Assembly (NCBI RefSeq): GCF_022662195.1
Contig: NZ_JAKMCS010000002.1
Coordinates: forward strand, 248,001 to 312,000
DNA from: Aestuariivivens insulae
GTDB lineage: Bacteria; Bacteroidota; Bacteroidia; Flavobacteriales; Flavobacteriaceae
Length of the DNA: 64,000 nt
Direction of reading: 5' to 3'
Shown piece after piece: positions 8,693 through 18,100 of this stretch; within the stretch, counting starts at the first letter, position 1, and every line of letters starts with the position of its first letter. The position numbers were made by a program, and so were the translations under genes. Below the pieces are notes generated by a model, which ran no database searches, had not been told where the DNA came from, and saw nothing but the letters and a program-made list of their open reading frames with translations.

Positions 8693-8758
8693 GATGGATG
8701 CTACAGCCTGTGCTCAGCGCAGGTCATGGCCACTGAGTTCCGCCGAAGTGAAGTATAA
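8693..8758. repeat. Pair of small imperfect hairpins between eboB and eboC
   Basis: Two GC-richer imperfect inverted repeats sit in this 112-bp gap: CCTGTGC-TCA-GCGCAGG and CACTGAGTTCCGCCGAAGTG. They resemble the degenerate CTCAGC/GAAGTG repeats scattered through flavobacterial genomes. No open reading frame spans them. They could modulate expression of distal ebo genes or be inert. Confidence 0.45.
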
Positions 8759-8783
8759 CCTTTGAAAAAAACTAATTACACAA

Positions 8784-9674
8784 ATGAAATGGTATGCTGT
8801 CTTGCAAATTATGCGTCCCGCAAATGTTATCACCTCTATTGCTGATATTATTGCGGGTATAGCTATTGCCGGTTTTTTAATTCCAAATATGTGGAATCCG
8901 GAAATAATAACACATATCATCCTATTAGGTGTTTCCACTGCATGCTTATATGCCGGGGGCATTGTCTTTAACGATGTTTTTGATATTGAACAGGATAAGA
9001 TCAATCGCCCAGAGCGTGTTATTCCCAGTGGGAGATTATCACTAAAAGCAGCCCAATCGCTTGGAACAACACTTTTCGCATTAGGTATTATTGCTGCCTT
9101 TTTGGTTTCCAAGACCAGTGGTTTTTTGGCCATGGCCATCATGCTTTTAGCACTTTTATATGACAAATACAGCAAGCACCATGTCGCTTTAGGCCCCTTA
9201 AACATGGGACTATGTCGTGGTGTTAATCTTATCCTTGGTATGAGTATTAATACGGCATTGGACCCTAAGTACTATTTAATAGGTTTGCTACCTGTAATAT
9301 TCATTTCAGCCATTACATTAACCGCTCAAAAGGAAACCAAAGGCAAAAATAAAATAGCGATTGCGATTGCCATGCTATTGGATGTCATGATCGTTATTGG
9401 GTTTATAGCTATGTACCAATATTACGATCTATCGATTAAGAATGCTTTCATTTTCTTAATGTTTTGGTACGGCATCAATGCATTTGCCAAGTTAAGGGCC
9501 ATTCTTAACAACAATCCTAAACTAATACAACAAGCCGTTAAACTGGGAGTGTTATCACTTATCCCACTTGACGCAAGCTATACGGCAGGTTTCAGTTCGA
9601 TAACCATGGCATTATTATTGCTATGCTTTTTACCCCTATCGTTATTTTTATCAAAGAAATTTCCAGTGACCTAA
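8784..9674 (+). CDS. eboC: EboC, UbiA-like prenyltransferase family membrane protein
   Basis: 296 residues with about eight to nine transmembrane helices and the first UbiA aspartate motif NDVFDIEQD followed by KINRPERVIPSGRLS, which matches NDxxDxxxD for Mg-prenyl diphosphate binding. The second aspartate region (LLYDKYSKHHVALGPLNMGLCRGVNLILG) is present but less canonical. It is an inner-membrane protein probably joining a prenyl or other isoprenoid group to an unknown acceptor. It stops two bases before the eboD start codon, so the two are translationally linked. Confidence 0.87.
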   Translation: MKWYAVLQIMRPANVITSIADIIAGIAIAGFLIPNMWNPEIITHIILLGVSTACLYAGGIVFNDVFDIEQDKINRPERVIPSGRLSLKAAQSLGTTLFALGIIAAFLVSKTSGFLAMAIMLLALLYDKYSKHHVALGPLNMGLCRGVNLILGMSINTALDPKYYLIGLLPVIFISAITLTAQKETKGKNKIAIAIAMLLDVMIVIGFIAMYQYYDLSIKNAFIFLMFWYGINAFAKLRAILNNNPKLIQQAVKLGVLSLIPLDASYTAGFSSITMALLLLCFLPLSLFLSKKFPVT

Positions 9675-9676
9675 TA

Positions 9677-10825
9677 ATGAATAAAACGACAATTATAAAA
9701 CAATCGTTTCAAGTTAATATTAACTTCAACCTCATATTTACAAGTTCCCTTTTTGAGGTTGACAACCCCATACTTGTCGATTTATTTTCAGATAACGCCC
9801 CTACAAAAAGCAATGCCATTGTTATTATTGACGATGGTGTAACCAAAGCGCATCCACATTTAAAAGCTGCGATTTCAAACTATTTTAAAACTCATAATAC
9901 ATTTGTAAACCTACAGGGCGACATTCTGGAAATTCCAGGAGGTGAGCAGGCAAAAAATGACGAATCACATATTAAGACCATTTTAAAAAGCGTTAATAGT
10001 TTTGGCATTGACCGACACTCCTATGTTATTGCCATAGGCGGTGGTGCCGTTTTGGATGCTGTTGGATTTGCTGCGGCCATAGCCCATCGCGGCGTTCGCT
10101 TAATACGAATCCCCACAACGGTCCTTTCTCAAAACGATTCGGGAATAGGTGTAAAAAATGGTATTAATTACTTTGGAAAGAAAAATTTTGTAGGCACCTT
10201 TTCGGCGCCTTTTGCTGTTATTAACGACGATACATTTCTTTCGACCCTAGACGATCGCGATTGGCGTTCGGGCATTTCAGAAGCTATAAAAGTGGCTTTA
10301 ATAAAAGATCGGGTATTTTTTGAATGGATAGAAGCAAATGCGATAGCGCTTAACAACAGGGACCAAGACGCCATGAACACCTTAATCCACCGGTGCGCTG
10401 AAATGCATATGCAGCACATTCAAAATTCTGGAGATGCCTTTGAACAGGGCTCATCCCGCCCATTGGATTTTGGACATTGGGCAGCCCATAAATTAGAGCA
10501 ATTATCCAATTACAGCATACGTCACGGAGAAGCGGTTGCTATAGGCATTGCCCTAGACAGCACCTATTCTTACTTAAAAGGCCACCTCGACGAAGAAAGC
10601 CTAACCCGCATTTTAAATTGCATTTTGAACGCTGGATTTGACCTCACCCACAGTCATTTGAATAACAAGGTTATTAAAGGACTTAATGAGTTTAGGGAAC
10701 ACCTGGGAGGAAAGTTAACCATTATGTTGCTAAAAGCTTTAGGAACCGGTTTTGAAGTACATGATATGGATGAAACCACCGTATTAAAAGCCATAGATTA
10801 CCTTAACGCTTACCATCAAAATTAG
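9677..10825 (+). CDS. eboD: EboD, 3-dehydroquinate synthase-like enzyme
   Basis: The frame is open from 9623, but the ATG at 9677 directly follows the eboC stop codon (9672-9674), so I use it (382 residues). Dehydroquinate synthase features are intact: PGGEQAKND, AIGGGAVLDAVGFAAAIAHRG, RIPTTVLSQNDSGIGVKNGINYFGKKNFVGTF. Probable metal ligands are the Glu in SGISEAIKVA and the His residues in DFGHWAAHKLE and IRHGEAVAIG. It is probably a sugar-phosphate cyclase of the 3-dehydroquinate synthase type acting on an unknown substrate rather than the housekeeping AroB, because it is embedded in the ebo cluster. AroB function cannot be excluded from this window. Confidence 0.83.
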   Translation: MNKTTIIKQSFQVNINFNLIFTSSLFEVDNPILVDLFSDNAPTKSNAIVIIDDGVTKAHPHLKAAISNYFKTHNTFVNLQGDILEIPGGEQAKNDESHIKTILKSVNSFGIDRHSYVIAIGGGAVLDAVGFAAAIAHRGVRLIRIPTTVLSQNDSGIGVKNGINYFGKKNFVGTFSAPFAVINDDTFLSTLDDRDWRSGISEAIKVALIKDRVFFEWIEANAIALNNRDQDAMNTLIHRCAEMHMQHIQNSGDAFEQGSSRPLDFGHWAAHKLEQLSNYSIRHGEAVAIGIALDSTYSYLKGHLDEESLTRILNCILNAGFDLTHSHLNNKVIKGLNEFREHLGGKLTIMLLKALGTGFEVHDMDETTVLKAIDYLNAYHQN

Positions 10826-10828
10826 AGC

Positions 10829-10962
10829 ACATGACAAAAATCACTTTTCATATTGCAATCACTTGAACTCAAAGACCTGCTAGGTTTCAAAAACCTGGCA
10901 GGTCTAAAACACAATCCTTTGTTAACCAATATTTTAAATGTGTTATTCATTTTTTGTCATGT
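10829..10962. mobile_element. Possible MITE-like insert between eboD and eboE
   Basis: A 13-base inverted repeat, ACATGACAAAAAT at 10829-10841 and its complement at 10949-10962 (one extra T), encloses 134 bp with no reading frame. A 33-bp palindrome lies inside. The ten-base direct repeat ATCAAAATTA occurs just outside both ends (10815-10824 and 10970-10979), as a target duplication would, although it is AT-rich and not immediately adjacent. It enlarges the otherwise tight spacing of the ebo genes. Confidence 0.4.
10873..10905. repeat. 33-bp palindromic repeat, AGACCTGC family
   Basis: Arms begin AGACCTGCTAGGTTT (10873-10887) and end AAACCTGGCAGGTCT (10891-10905), with one mismatch and a 3-base loop. 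A second 33-bp element with the same plan lies at 47958-47990. It is a dispersed REP-like element; here it can fold in the transcript between eboD and eboE. Confidence 0.75.
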
Positions 10963-10993
10963 ACCAAATATCAAAATTAAATACCTTTGAAGC

Positions 10994-12208
10994 ATGAGAA
11001 TTGGAGAAAACGCACATCTAACCTATTGCACAAACATCCATTCTGGTGAAACCTGGGAAGAGGTATTTCATAATATAAAACACTATACCCTTAACGTAAA
11101 AAAGGAGCTTTCACAAGATGCCCCTTTTGGTATTGGATTGAGGCTTTCACAAAAAAGTGCCTCAACCCTATTAGAGCGTTCCAACTTAGATGATTTTAAA
11201 AACTGGCTGGAACGTGAAAACCTATATGTATTTACCATTAACGGATTTCCCTATGGCGCTTTCCACAATGTCGTTATAAAAGACCAGGTTCACACCCCGG
11301 ATTGGACAACTTCGGAGCGTTTGGCTTACACATGCGACCTCATGACCATATTGGCAGAATTACTCCCCGAAAATATGGACGGTAGTGTATCGACATCGCC
11401 ACTATCCTATAAATATTGGTTCAAAGATCAAGAATCTGTTGATACCGCTAAAAAAGACGCCTGTGCTTCATTAGCTAAAATTGTCGCGCAACTAGTCGGC
11501 ATAAAAAACGCAACCGGTAAGTTATTACACTTGGATTTGGAACCAGAACCCGATGGCTTTTTAGAAAACACCCAGGAAGTTATTGACTTCTTTAAAGACT
11601 ACCTTTTAAAAGTGGGGGTTTTGGAGCTTCAAAAGCAACTAAAATGCAGTGAAGAAACGGCCAAACAGCATCTGTTGCTCCACATACAAATTTGCTATGA
11701 TGTATGCCATTTTGCCCTGGCCTATGAATCGCCAGAACATGTGATTTCCAATTTACAAAAAGAAGGCATCAATATTGGAAAAGTTCAAATTAGTGCCGCT
11801 ATAAAGTGTAAACGTTCCAGCAATGTTCCAATCAATATTCAACAAAAACACTTGCGCCAATTTGATGAACCCACCTATTTACACCAATCGGTGATAAAAC
11901 TGGATGATGGTAAGCTATTACACTTTTCAGATTTAAGTGAAGGTATTCAAACTATGGCTCATAAAGATTTTAAAGAGTTGCGTACCCATTTTCACGTGCC
12001 CATTTTTCTTTCTAACTTTGATGTATTACAATCAACCCAAAACGATATTATTAAAGCCCTTAAACTATGGAAACAAAAGGCCTATAGCAACCATTTAGAA
12101 GTTGAGACCTATACTTGGTCCATCCTTCCCAAAGCATTGCAAACCAGCCTTACCGCTTCCATTTCCAGAGAACTGGAATGGGTACAAAAACAATTGGCAA
12201 ATTTTTAA
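10994..12208 (+). CDS. eboE: EboE, metabolite traffic protein (TIM-barrel)
   Basis: 404 residues without signal peptide. The start MRIGENAHLTYCTNIHSGETWEEVFHNI and the segments ENLYVFTINGFPYGAFH, LHLDLEPEPDGFLENTQEVIDFF and IQICYDVCHFALAYE mark an EboE-type xylose isomerase-like TIM barrel with conserved Glu, Asp and His residues at the barrel mouth. NCBI-style naming for this family is metabolite traffic protein EboE. It is preceded by a 168-bp gap holding a possible small insert and followed 21 bp later by eboF. It probably works on the same unknown metabolite as EboB to EboD. Confidence 0.87.
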   Translation: MRIGENAHLTYCTNIHSGETWEEVFHNIKHYTLNVKKELSQDAPFGIGLRLSQKSASTLLERSNLDDFKNWLERENLYVFTINGFPYGAFHNVVIKDQVHTPDWTTSERLAYTCDLMTILAELLPENMDGSVSTSPLSYKYWFKDQESVDTAKKDACASLAKIVAQLVGIKNATGKLLHLDLEPEPDGFLENTQEVIDFFKDYLLKVGVLELQKQLKCSEETAKQHLLLHIQICYDVCHFALAYESPEHVISNLQKEGINIGKVQISAAIKCKRSSNVPINIQQKHLRQFDEPTYLHQSVIKLDDGKLLHFSDLSEGIQTMAHKDFKELRTHFHVPIFLSNFDVLQSTQNDIIKALKLWKQKAYSNHLEVETYTWSILPKALQTSLTASISRELEWVQKQLANF

Positions 12209-12229
12209 ACAGGATCGTAAATTAAACCC

Positions 12230-13609
12230 ATGCATCAAACCGTTGTTATAGATATTGTTGGCCTGTCAAGTGCTTTATTAAAACATAAAGACCTCTTCCT
12301 AACGCAATGGATTGAAAAACGGCAGCTTTCAAAGATAAAGCCAGTACTTCCAGCTGTTACTTGTACCGCACAATCTACCTATCTTACAGGAAAATGGCCC
12401 AACCAACATGGTATTGTTGCCAATGGCTGGTATTTTAAGGACGAATGCGAGATCAAGCTATGGCGACAATCCAATCATTTGGTTCAAGCCCCTAAAATCT
12501 GGGACATGGCCAAAACCCTAAACCCTGAATTTACCTGCTCGAATATGTTTTGGTGGTACAACATGTATTCTAATGCCGATTTTAATGTCACCCCACGACC
12601 GCAATACCGAGCCGACGGACAAAAAAAACCAGATTGTTATTCTAAACCTGAAGGCCTAAGGGACCGATTACAAAAAGAACTGGGCACTTTTCCCTTGTTC
12701 AACTTTTGGGGCCCTAACACATCCATTAAGTCTACAAAATGGATTGCCAATGCTTCTAAATTAGTCCATAACTGGCATGAACCTACACTGCAATTAATAT
12801 ACCTACCGCACTTGGATTATGTCCTGCAAAAACACAACGATGAAGTCTCCATTTTAAAGGATCTAAAAGAACTGGACATGGTTTGCAAAGACCTCATTTC
12901 GTTTTACGAATCCAAGGGCGTTAAGATTCTTTTACTTTCCGAATATGGTATCAATCCAGTAAAAGGCCCATTTCATATCAATCGCCTTTTGAGAAAACAT
13001 GGCTATATAAACGTGCGAACTGAAAATGGCTTGGAATTGCCCGATGTTGGGATAAGTGATGCTTTTGCTATGGCCGATCACCAAGTGGCGCATGTATACA
13101 TTAATAACAAAAGCAAGCTTAAAGACCTAAAAAAGCTACTGGAAGACTGTCCAGAAATAGATTTGGTATTAGATGAACAAGGCAAAATAGAACACCACAT
13201 AAACCATGAGCGCTCTGGCGATTTAATAGCAGTGGCCAACAAAGATTTTTGGTTTACCTATTACTATTGGTTGGATGATAAAAAAGCGCCTGATTTTGCC
13301 AGAATGGTAGACATCCACAAAAAACCGGGTTACGACCCTGTAGAACTATTTACAGACCCCAAAAAGAAACTAATGACCGCCAGGATCATTTTTAAGCTTT
13401 TAAAAAAGAAATTAGGTTTCAGAACGTTACTGAATGTTATTCCTTTAAACGCCCAATTAGTTAAAGGCTCGCATGGAGCCATTGCCGTGGACGAAGCCTA
13501 TTACCCAGTATTGGTTCAAGACAAACAAGAACCAGAAGCCATGCCTAATTCAGAATTTGTAAACCCTACAGACATTTGTCAATTAATATTGAACCATATA
13601 TTTAAGTAA
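12230..13609 (+). CDS. eboF: EboF, nucleotide pyrophosphatase / alkaline phosphatase-superfamily protein
   Basis: 459 residues of the type I phosphodiesterase/nucleotide pyrophosphatase fold. Visible motifs: VVIDIVGLSS (first metal Asp), PAVTCTAQSTYLTGKWPNQHGIVANGW (Thr nucleophile region), LIYLPHLDYVLQKH (Asp and His metal ligands), ILLLSEYGINPV and LVKGSHGAIA (late His ligand). The usual SDHG metal-binding tetrapeptide reads SEYG, a deviation that could alter metal binding. It ends the eboA-F run; a 369-bp gap follows. It may remove a phosphate or nucleotide group from the ebo product, by analogy with the fold only. Confidence 0.82.
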   Translation: MHQTVVIDIVGLSSALLKHKDLFLTQWIEKRQLSKIKPVLPAVTCTAQSTYLTGKWPNQHGIVANGWYFKDECEIKLWRQSNHLVQAPKIWDMAKTLNPEFTCSNMFWWYNMYSNADFNVTPRPQYRADGQKKPDCYSKPEGLRDRLQKELGTFPLFNFWGPNTSIKSTKWIANASKLVHNWHEPTLQLIYLPHLDYVLQKHNDEVSILKDLKELDMVCKDLISFYESKGVKILLLSEYGINPVKGPFHINRLLRKHGYINVRTENGLELPDVGISDAFAMADHQVAHVYINNKSKLKDLKKLLEDCPEIDLVLDEQGKIEHHINHERSGDLIAVANKDFWFTYYYWLDDKKAPDFARMVDIHKKPGYDPVELFTDPKKKLMTARIIFKLLKKKLGFRTLLNVIPLNAQLVKGSHGAIAVDEAYYPVLVQDKQEPEAMPNSEFVNPTDICQLILNHIFK

Positions 13610-13978
13610 GCCAACAGACTTCCAAAAAAACAGCGACATTACCCACTATGAAATATTTTAAACACGCTATCTTTTAAAAACATCACATTTCATACTTTTA
13701 TCTTTACCCCTTCTAGAACAGATAGAGACTTAGTTCGTTAAAGGTTAATTATTCATTTTTTTTCACTGAAATAATTTAAACACCAATATTATAAAAAAAA
13801 CATACTTTTAAAACTTACATTGTTCTTATTATTTGAGCTTAAGTGGAAACAAGTATCAAATGTTTTCTTTAGCTAAAGCATTTTAAGATTAATAACAGAT
13901 GCATCCTTATAAAATATATAAGATTAGTCAACCGTATCAAATTACATTTTATGTTAATTTGTTTAAACAATATAAATT
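13610..13978. other. 369-bp intergenic region after eboF
   Basis: Very AT-rich, with no coding frame and no convincing terminator hairpin. It presumably holds the promoter for the NHL/ThuA genes that follow. I see no clear TAnnTTTG element; TTAATTTG at about 13955 is the nearest match. Confidence 0.4.
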
Positions 13979-15043
13979 ATGAATCCTAACAGACGTACTT
14001 TCATTAAAAAAACAGGTATTGTATTAGGGAGTACCTTAGTAACCCCTACAATCCACTCCTTTGGCATTATTAATAAACCTTCCCTAAGTGAAACTATTAT
14101 TGGACATGGCGACTTTAGATACAGGGTTCATAAGGCGTGGGGTAATTTAGACCCAAATACTACTCCGGTAAACAATTGTCATGAAATCGTATTGGATTCA
14201 AAAGGACACTTAATCATGTCTACAGACGAGCCCAAAAACAATATCATAGTTTATGACCAATCAGGAAAACTACTAAATTCATGGACACTAAACTTTAATT
14301 CCGCCCATGGATTATCAATCTTTGATGAAGGCGGTACTGATGTTTTATTTATTACCGATCCCAATTCGGGAAGCGTTGTAAAAACAACAACAGACGGTAA
14401 GCTATTAATGAAACTTCAACACCCGAAAGATATTGGTATTTATTCTGAAAAAGACAGGTTCAGTCCAACAGAAACAGCCATAGCGGACAACGGAGACATT
14501 TATGTAGCAGACGGTTACGGTTCACAATACATTATCCAATACAACGCTAAAGGTGAATATATTCGTCACTTTGGAGGCCCGGGCGACAAGGACGACCAAT
14601 TCAGTACAGCTCATGGGGTTACAATAGATAAGCGCGATCCTGATAATATAACACTAATGTGTACTTCCAGAGCGCATAACTCCTTTAAACGGTTTACACT
14701 TGACGGCAAGTATCTAAATACCATATTTTTACCTGGTGCTTATGTATGCAGAGCTGTGATGGACGATGATATGATGTACTCAGGTGTCTGTTGGTCTCGA
14801 TTAAGGTATTTAAACCAAACACCAGATTCTGGGTTTATAACCATATTGAACAAAGACAATAAGGTAATTTCAAACCCAGGAGGGATGGCCCCTGTTTACG
14901 AAAATGGTAAGTTAAAGTTAATGGTGCAAGAATCGACACTTTTCAACCATTGTCATGACGTTTGCCTAGATAATGATAAAAACCTATACGTATGCCAATG
15001 GAATGCCCATAAAACATACCCTATTAAATTGGAACGGGTATAA
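13979..15043 (+). CDS. Tat-exported NHL-repeat beta-propeller protein
   Basis: 354 residues with twin-arginine signal NRRTFIKKTGIVLGSTLVTPT. The mature part is a six-bladed NHL-type propeller: NCHEIVLDSKGHLIMSTDEPKNNIIVYDQSGKLL, SAHGLSIFDEGGTDVLFITDP, YIRHFGGPGDKDDQFSTAHGVTIDKRDP and NHCHDVCLDNDKNLYVCQWN. Repeated His residues near blade starts recall the peptidyl-alpha-hydroxyglycine alpha-amidating lyase-like propellers, but I cannot assign a reaction. It is followed 125 bp later by the ThuA/sugar-dehydrogenase fusion and may act with it on an extracytoplasmic sugar. Confidence 0.75.
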   Translation: MNPNRRTFIKKTGIVLGSTLVTPTIHSFGIINKPSLSETIIGHGDFRYRVHKAWGNLDPNTTPVNNCHEIVLDSKGHLIMSTDEPKNNIIVYDQSGKLLNSWTLNFNSAHGLSIFDEGGTDVLFITDPNSGSVVKTTTDGKLLMKLQHPKDIGIYSEKDRFSPTETAIADNGDIYVADGYGSQYIIQYNAKGEYIRHFGGPGDKDDQFSTAHGVTIDKRDPDNITLMCTSRAHNSFKRFTLDGKYLNTIFLPGAYVCRAVMDDDMMYSGVCWSRLRYLNQTPDSGFITILNKDNKVISNPGGMAPVYENGKLKLMVQESTLFNHCHDVCLDNDKNLYVCQWNAHKTYPIKLERV

Positions 15044-15168
15044 GAGGATTATTTATATTTTAGTCTATAACCGTTAATAAGTTCCAACGGTAAGCTCAAA
15101 ACGAAATGATTTTCTTAACACATCGCTAAAAGAAAAAAATAACTATTTAATTAAGACATTATACGTTT

Positions 15169-18100
15169 ATGAAATTCAATCTAATTAAAAAATTGGCGGT
15201 CTCCTTGACCGTTGCATTTTTAATACTATCCTGCAATTCTAAAGACAAAACGGTATTGGTTTTTAGCAAAACAGTCGAATTTAGACATGGATCAATTGAA
15301 ACAGGTATTGATGCTGTAAAGCAATTGGGCAAAACAAATGATTTTAAAGTTATTGCTACCGAAGATGACGCCTATTTTGTTGAGGATTCATTAAAGCAAT
15401 TTTCTGCGGTTATTTTCCTAAATACTACGGGAGACATCCTTAACGAAGCACAACAGGCCGATTTTGAACGCTACATGCAAGCTGGTGGAGGTTTTGTTGG
15501 TGTACATGCCGCTACCGATACCGAATACGACTGGCCTTGGTACAATAAACTTGTGGGTGCTTATTTTAAGAACCACCCCCATATTCAGGAAGCTAAGCTT
15601 AATGTTATCGATAAGTCCCATCCCTCTACAAAATTACTGGACGACACTTGGAGCAAGGAAGACGAATGGTATAACTTTAGAGATATAAATCCAGATATAA
15701 ATGTGCTTATCAAAATAGACGAGAATAGTTATAAGGGTGGAACCAATGGAGACAACCACCCCATTTCGTGGTATCATGAGTATGATGGCGGACGATCCTT
15801 TTATACTGAAATGGGACATACCAACGAAACATATACCGATGCAACCTTTTTAAAACATTTACTTGGCGGTATAACCTATGCCATTGGAAAAAATGAATTG
15901 GATTATAGTAAAGCGACGTCTGACCGTATAACTCCTGAAAACCGATTTGTAAGACAGGTTCTTGATTTCAATCTAAATGAACCTATGGAACTGGACGAAC
16001 TCCCAGAACGTGGCATTTTGTTTGTTGAACGCCGTGGTGCCTTAAAATTGTTTGATTTTAAAACCGAACAAACCAAAACGATAGCACAACTCGATCTGTT
16101 TTATGGCAATGAAGACGGATTATTGGGTTTAGCCGTCGACCCCAATTATAAGACCAACCATTGGATTTATTTATTTTATTCAGCTCCTGGTGATGAACCA
16201 CTGCAACATGTATCGCGTTTCGAATTAAAAGATGATACTCTCGATTTTACATCTGAAAAGATACTACTTAAAATCCCTACCATTAGAAAATGCTGCCACA
16301 GTGGTGGCGCATTGGAGTTTGGCCCAAACGGCAACTTATTCATCACTTTGGGCGATAACACCAATCCTTTTGAATCGTCTGGATATGCTCCAATCGATGA
16401 ACGCGAGGGCAGAGCACTTTGGGATGCTCAAAAATCGGCCGCCAACACCAACGATCTAAGAGGTAAAATTTTAAGAATAAAACCAGAAGACGATGGCACC
16501 TATTCCATTCCGGAAGGCAACCTTTTCCCCGTCGGAACCCCTAACACAAGACCCGAAATTTATATTATGGGCTGTAGAAACCCGTTTAGACCTTCTATAG
16601 ATAGCAAAACAGGATATCTTTATTGGGGCGATGTAGGTCCAGATGCCGGTAAGGGAGACCCTAACCGCGGACCAAAAGGAATGGGCGAATTTGATCAAGC
16701 TAGAAAAGCCGGTTTTTGGGGATGGCCCTATACCAGAGGGAACAACCAAGCATACAACGACTATAATTTTGACACCCGAGAATCGGGGCCTAAATTTGAC
16801 CCAAATCACTTGACAAACGATTCGCCAAACAACACTGGATTAAAGGATCTCCCTCCTGCCCAAGAATCCCTAATATGGTATTCGTATGACAGATCGGAAG
16901 AATTCCCTTGGTTGGGCACAGGAGGCGTAAACCCTATGGCAGGGCCTATCTTTCATGCATCAGACTATCCAAATGCCAAGACCACTTTTCCACCATATTT
17001 TGAAGACAAACTCATCGTTTACGAGTGGATGCGAGACTGGATATATATCGTCACATTAGACAAAGAACATAACTATGAAAAGGCAGAGCGTTTTATGCCT
17101 AAAAGTGAATTCTCCCACCCGATGGATATGATATTCGGTTCAGACGGTAGTTTATATCTTCTGGAATATGGACAAAAATGGAACTCTCAAAATTTAGACG
17201 CCCGTTTAAATCGAATAACATACATAGCAGGGAACAGAAAACCCATAGCCAGAATCACCAAAGACATTGAAGTAGGTTCTGTACCATTAACCGTTAAATT
17301 TTCGGGAACAGATTCTGAAGACTATGACCATGACCCGCTTACTTATGAATGGTTCTTTACCTCTAATGAATCACAAGCGACAGAAGAAAACCCAAGCTTT
17401 ACATTTAATGAAGCAGGTACCTATACCATACGCTTAAAAGTTACCGATAAACAAGGAGAAACCAACATTGCCGAAACAAAGGTACTGGTGGGTAATGATC
17501 CTCCAGAATTGAGCATTAAAATAGAACCGGACAACCTGCTATATTGGGATCATAAAAAAGTTAACTACACGGTACATGTAACCGACAAACAAGATGGCAC
17601 CACCGCCGATGGCTCTATAGACCCAAGCAAAGTTAAAGTTACTCTAGATTATATACCAGAAGGCAATGATTTAGTAAAAGCTACTATAGGCCATCAACAA
17701 AATACCGTTCCAGAAGGACAACAATTAATTGATGGTAGCGATTGCAAAGCCTGCCATGCCACCAATGAGAAAGTAAATGGCCCTAGCTATATTGATATCG
17801 CTAAAAAGTACACCAAAAATGATATTGGTTACTTAGTAAGTAAAATTATAAAAGGAGGATCTGGCGTATGGGGAGAGCACATGATGTCTGCCCACCCACA
17901 ATTACAACCCGATGAAGTTGACAAAATTGTAAAATATATTTTATCCCTAAAACCAGACAAAAGTCCGAACAAAAAGCTATTACCCATTAGCGGAAGCATA
18001 GAATTTAAAGAGCATATTGGCAAGGAAAACCAGGGCATGTATGTGTTAATGGCATCTTATCTTGACAATGGTAATGACGGCCAGTTAGAGTTCAAACTCT

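Noticed and set aside
8714-9205. 163-codon frame on the - strand across eboC
   Set aside because: Antisense to a clear UbiA-family gene; composition is that of a shadow frame with no domain.
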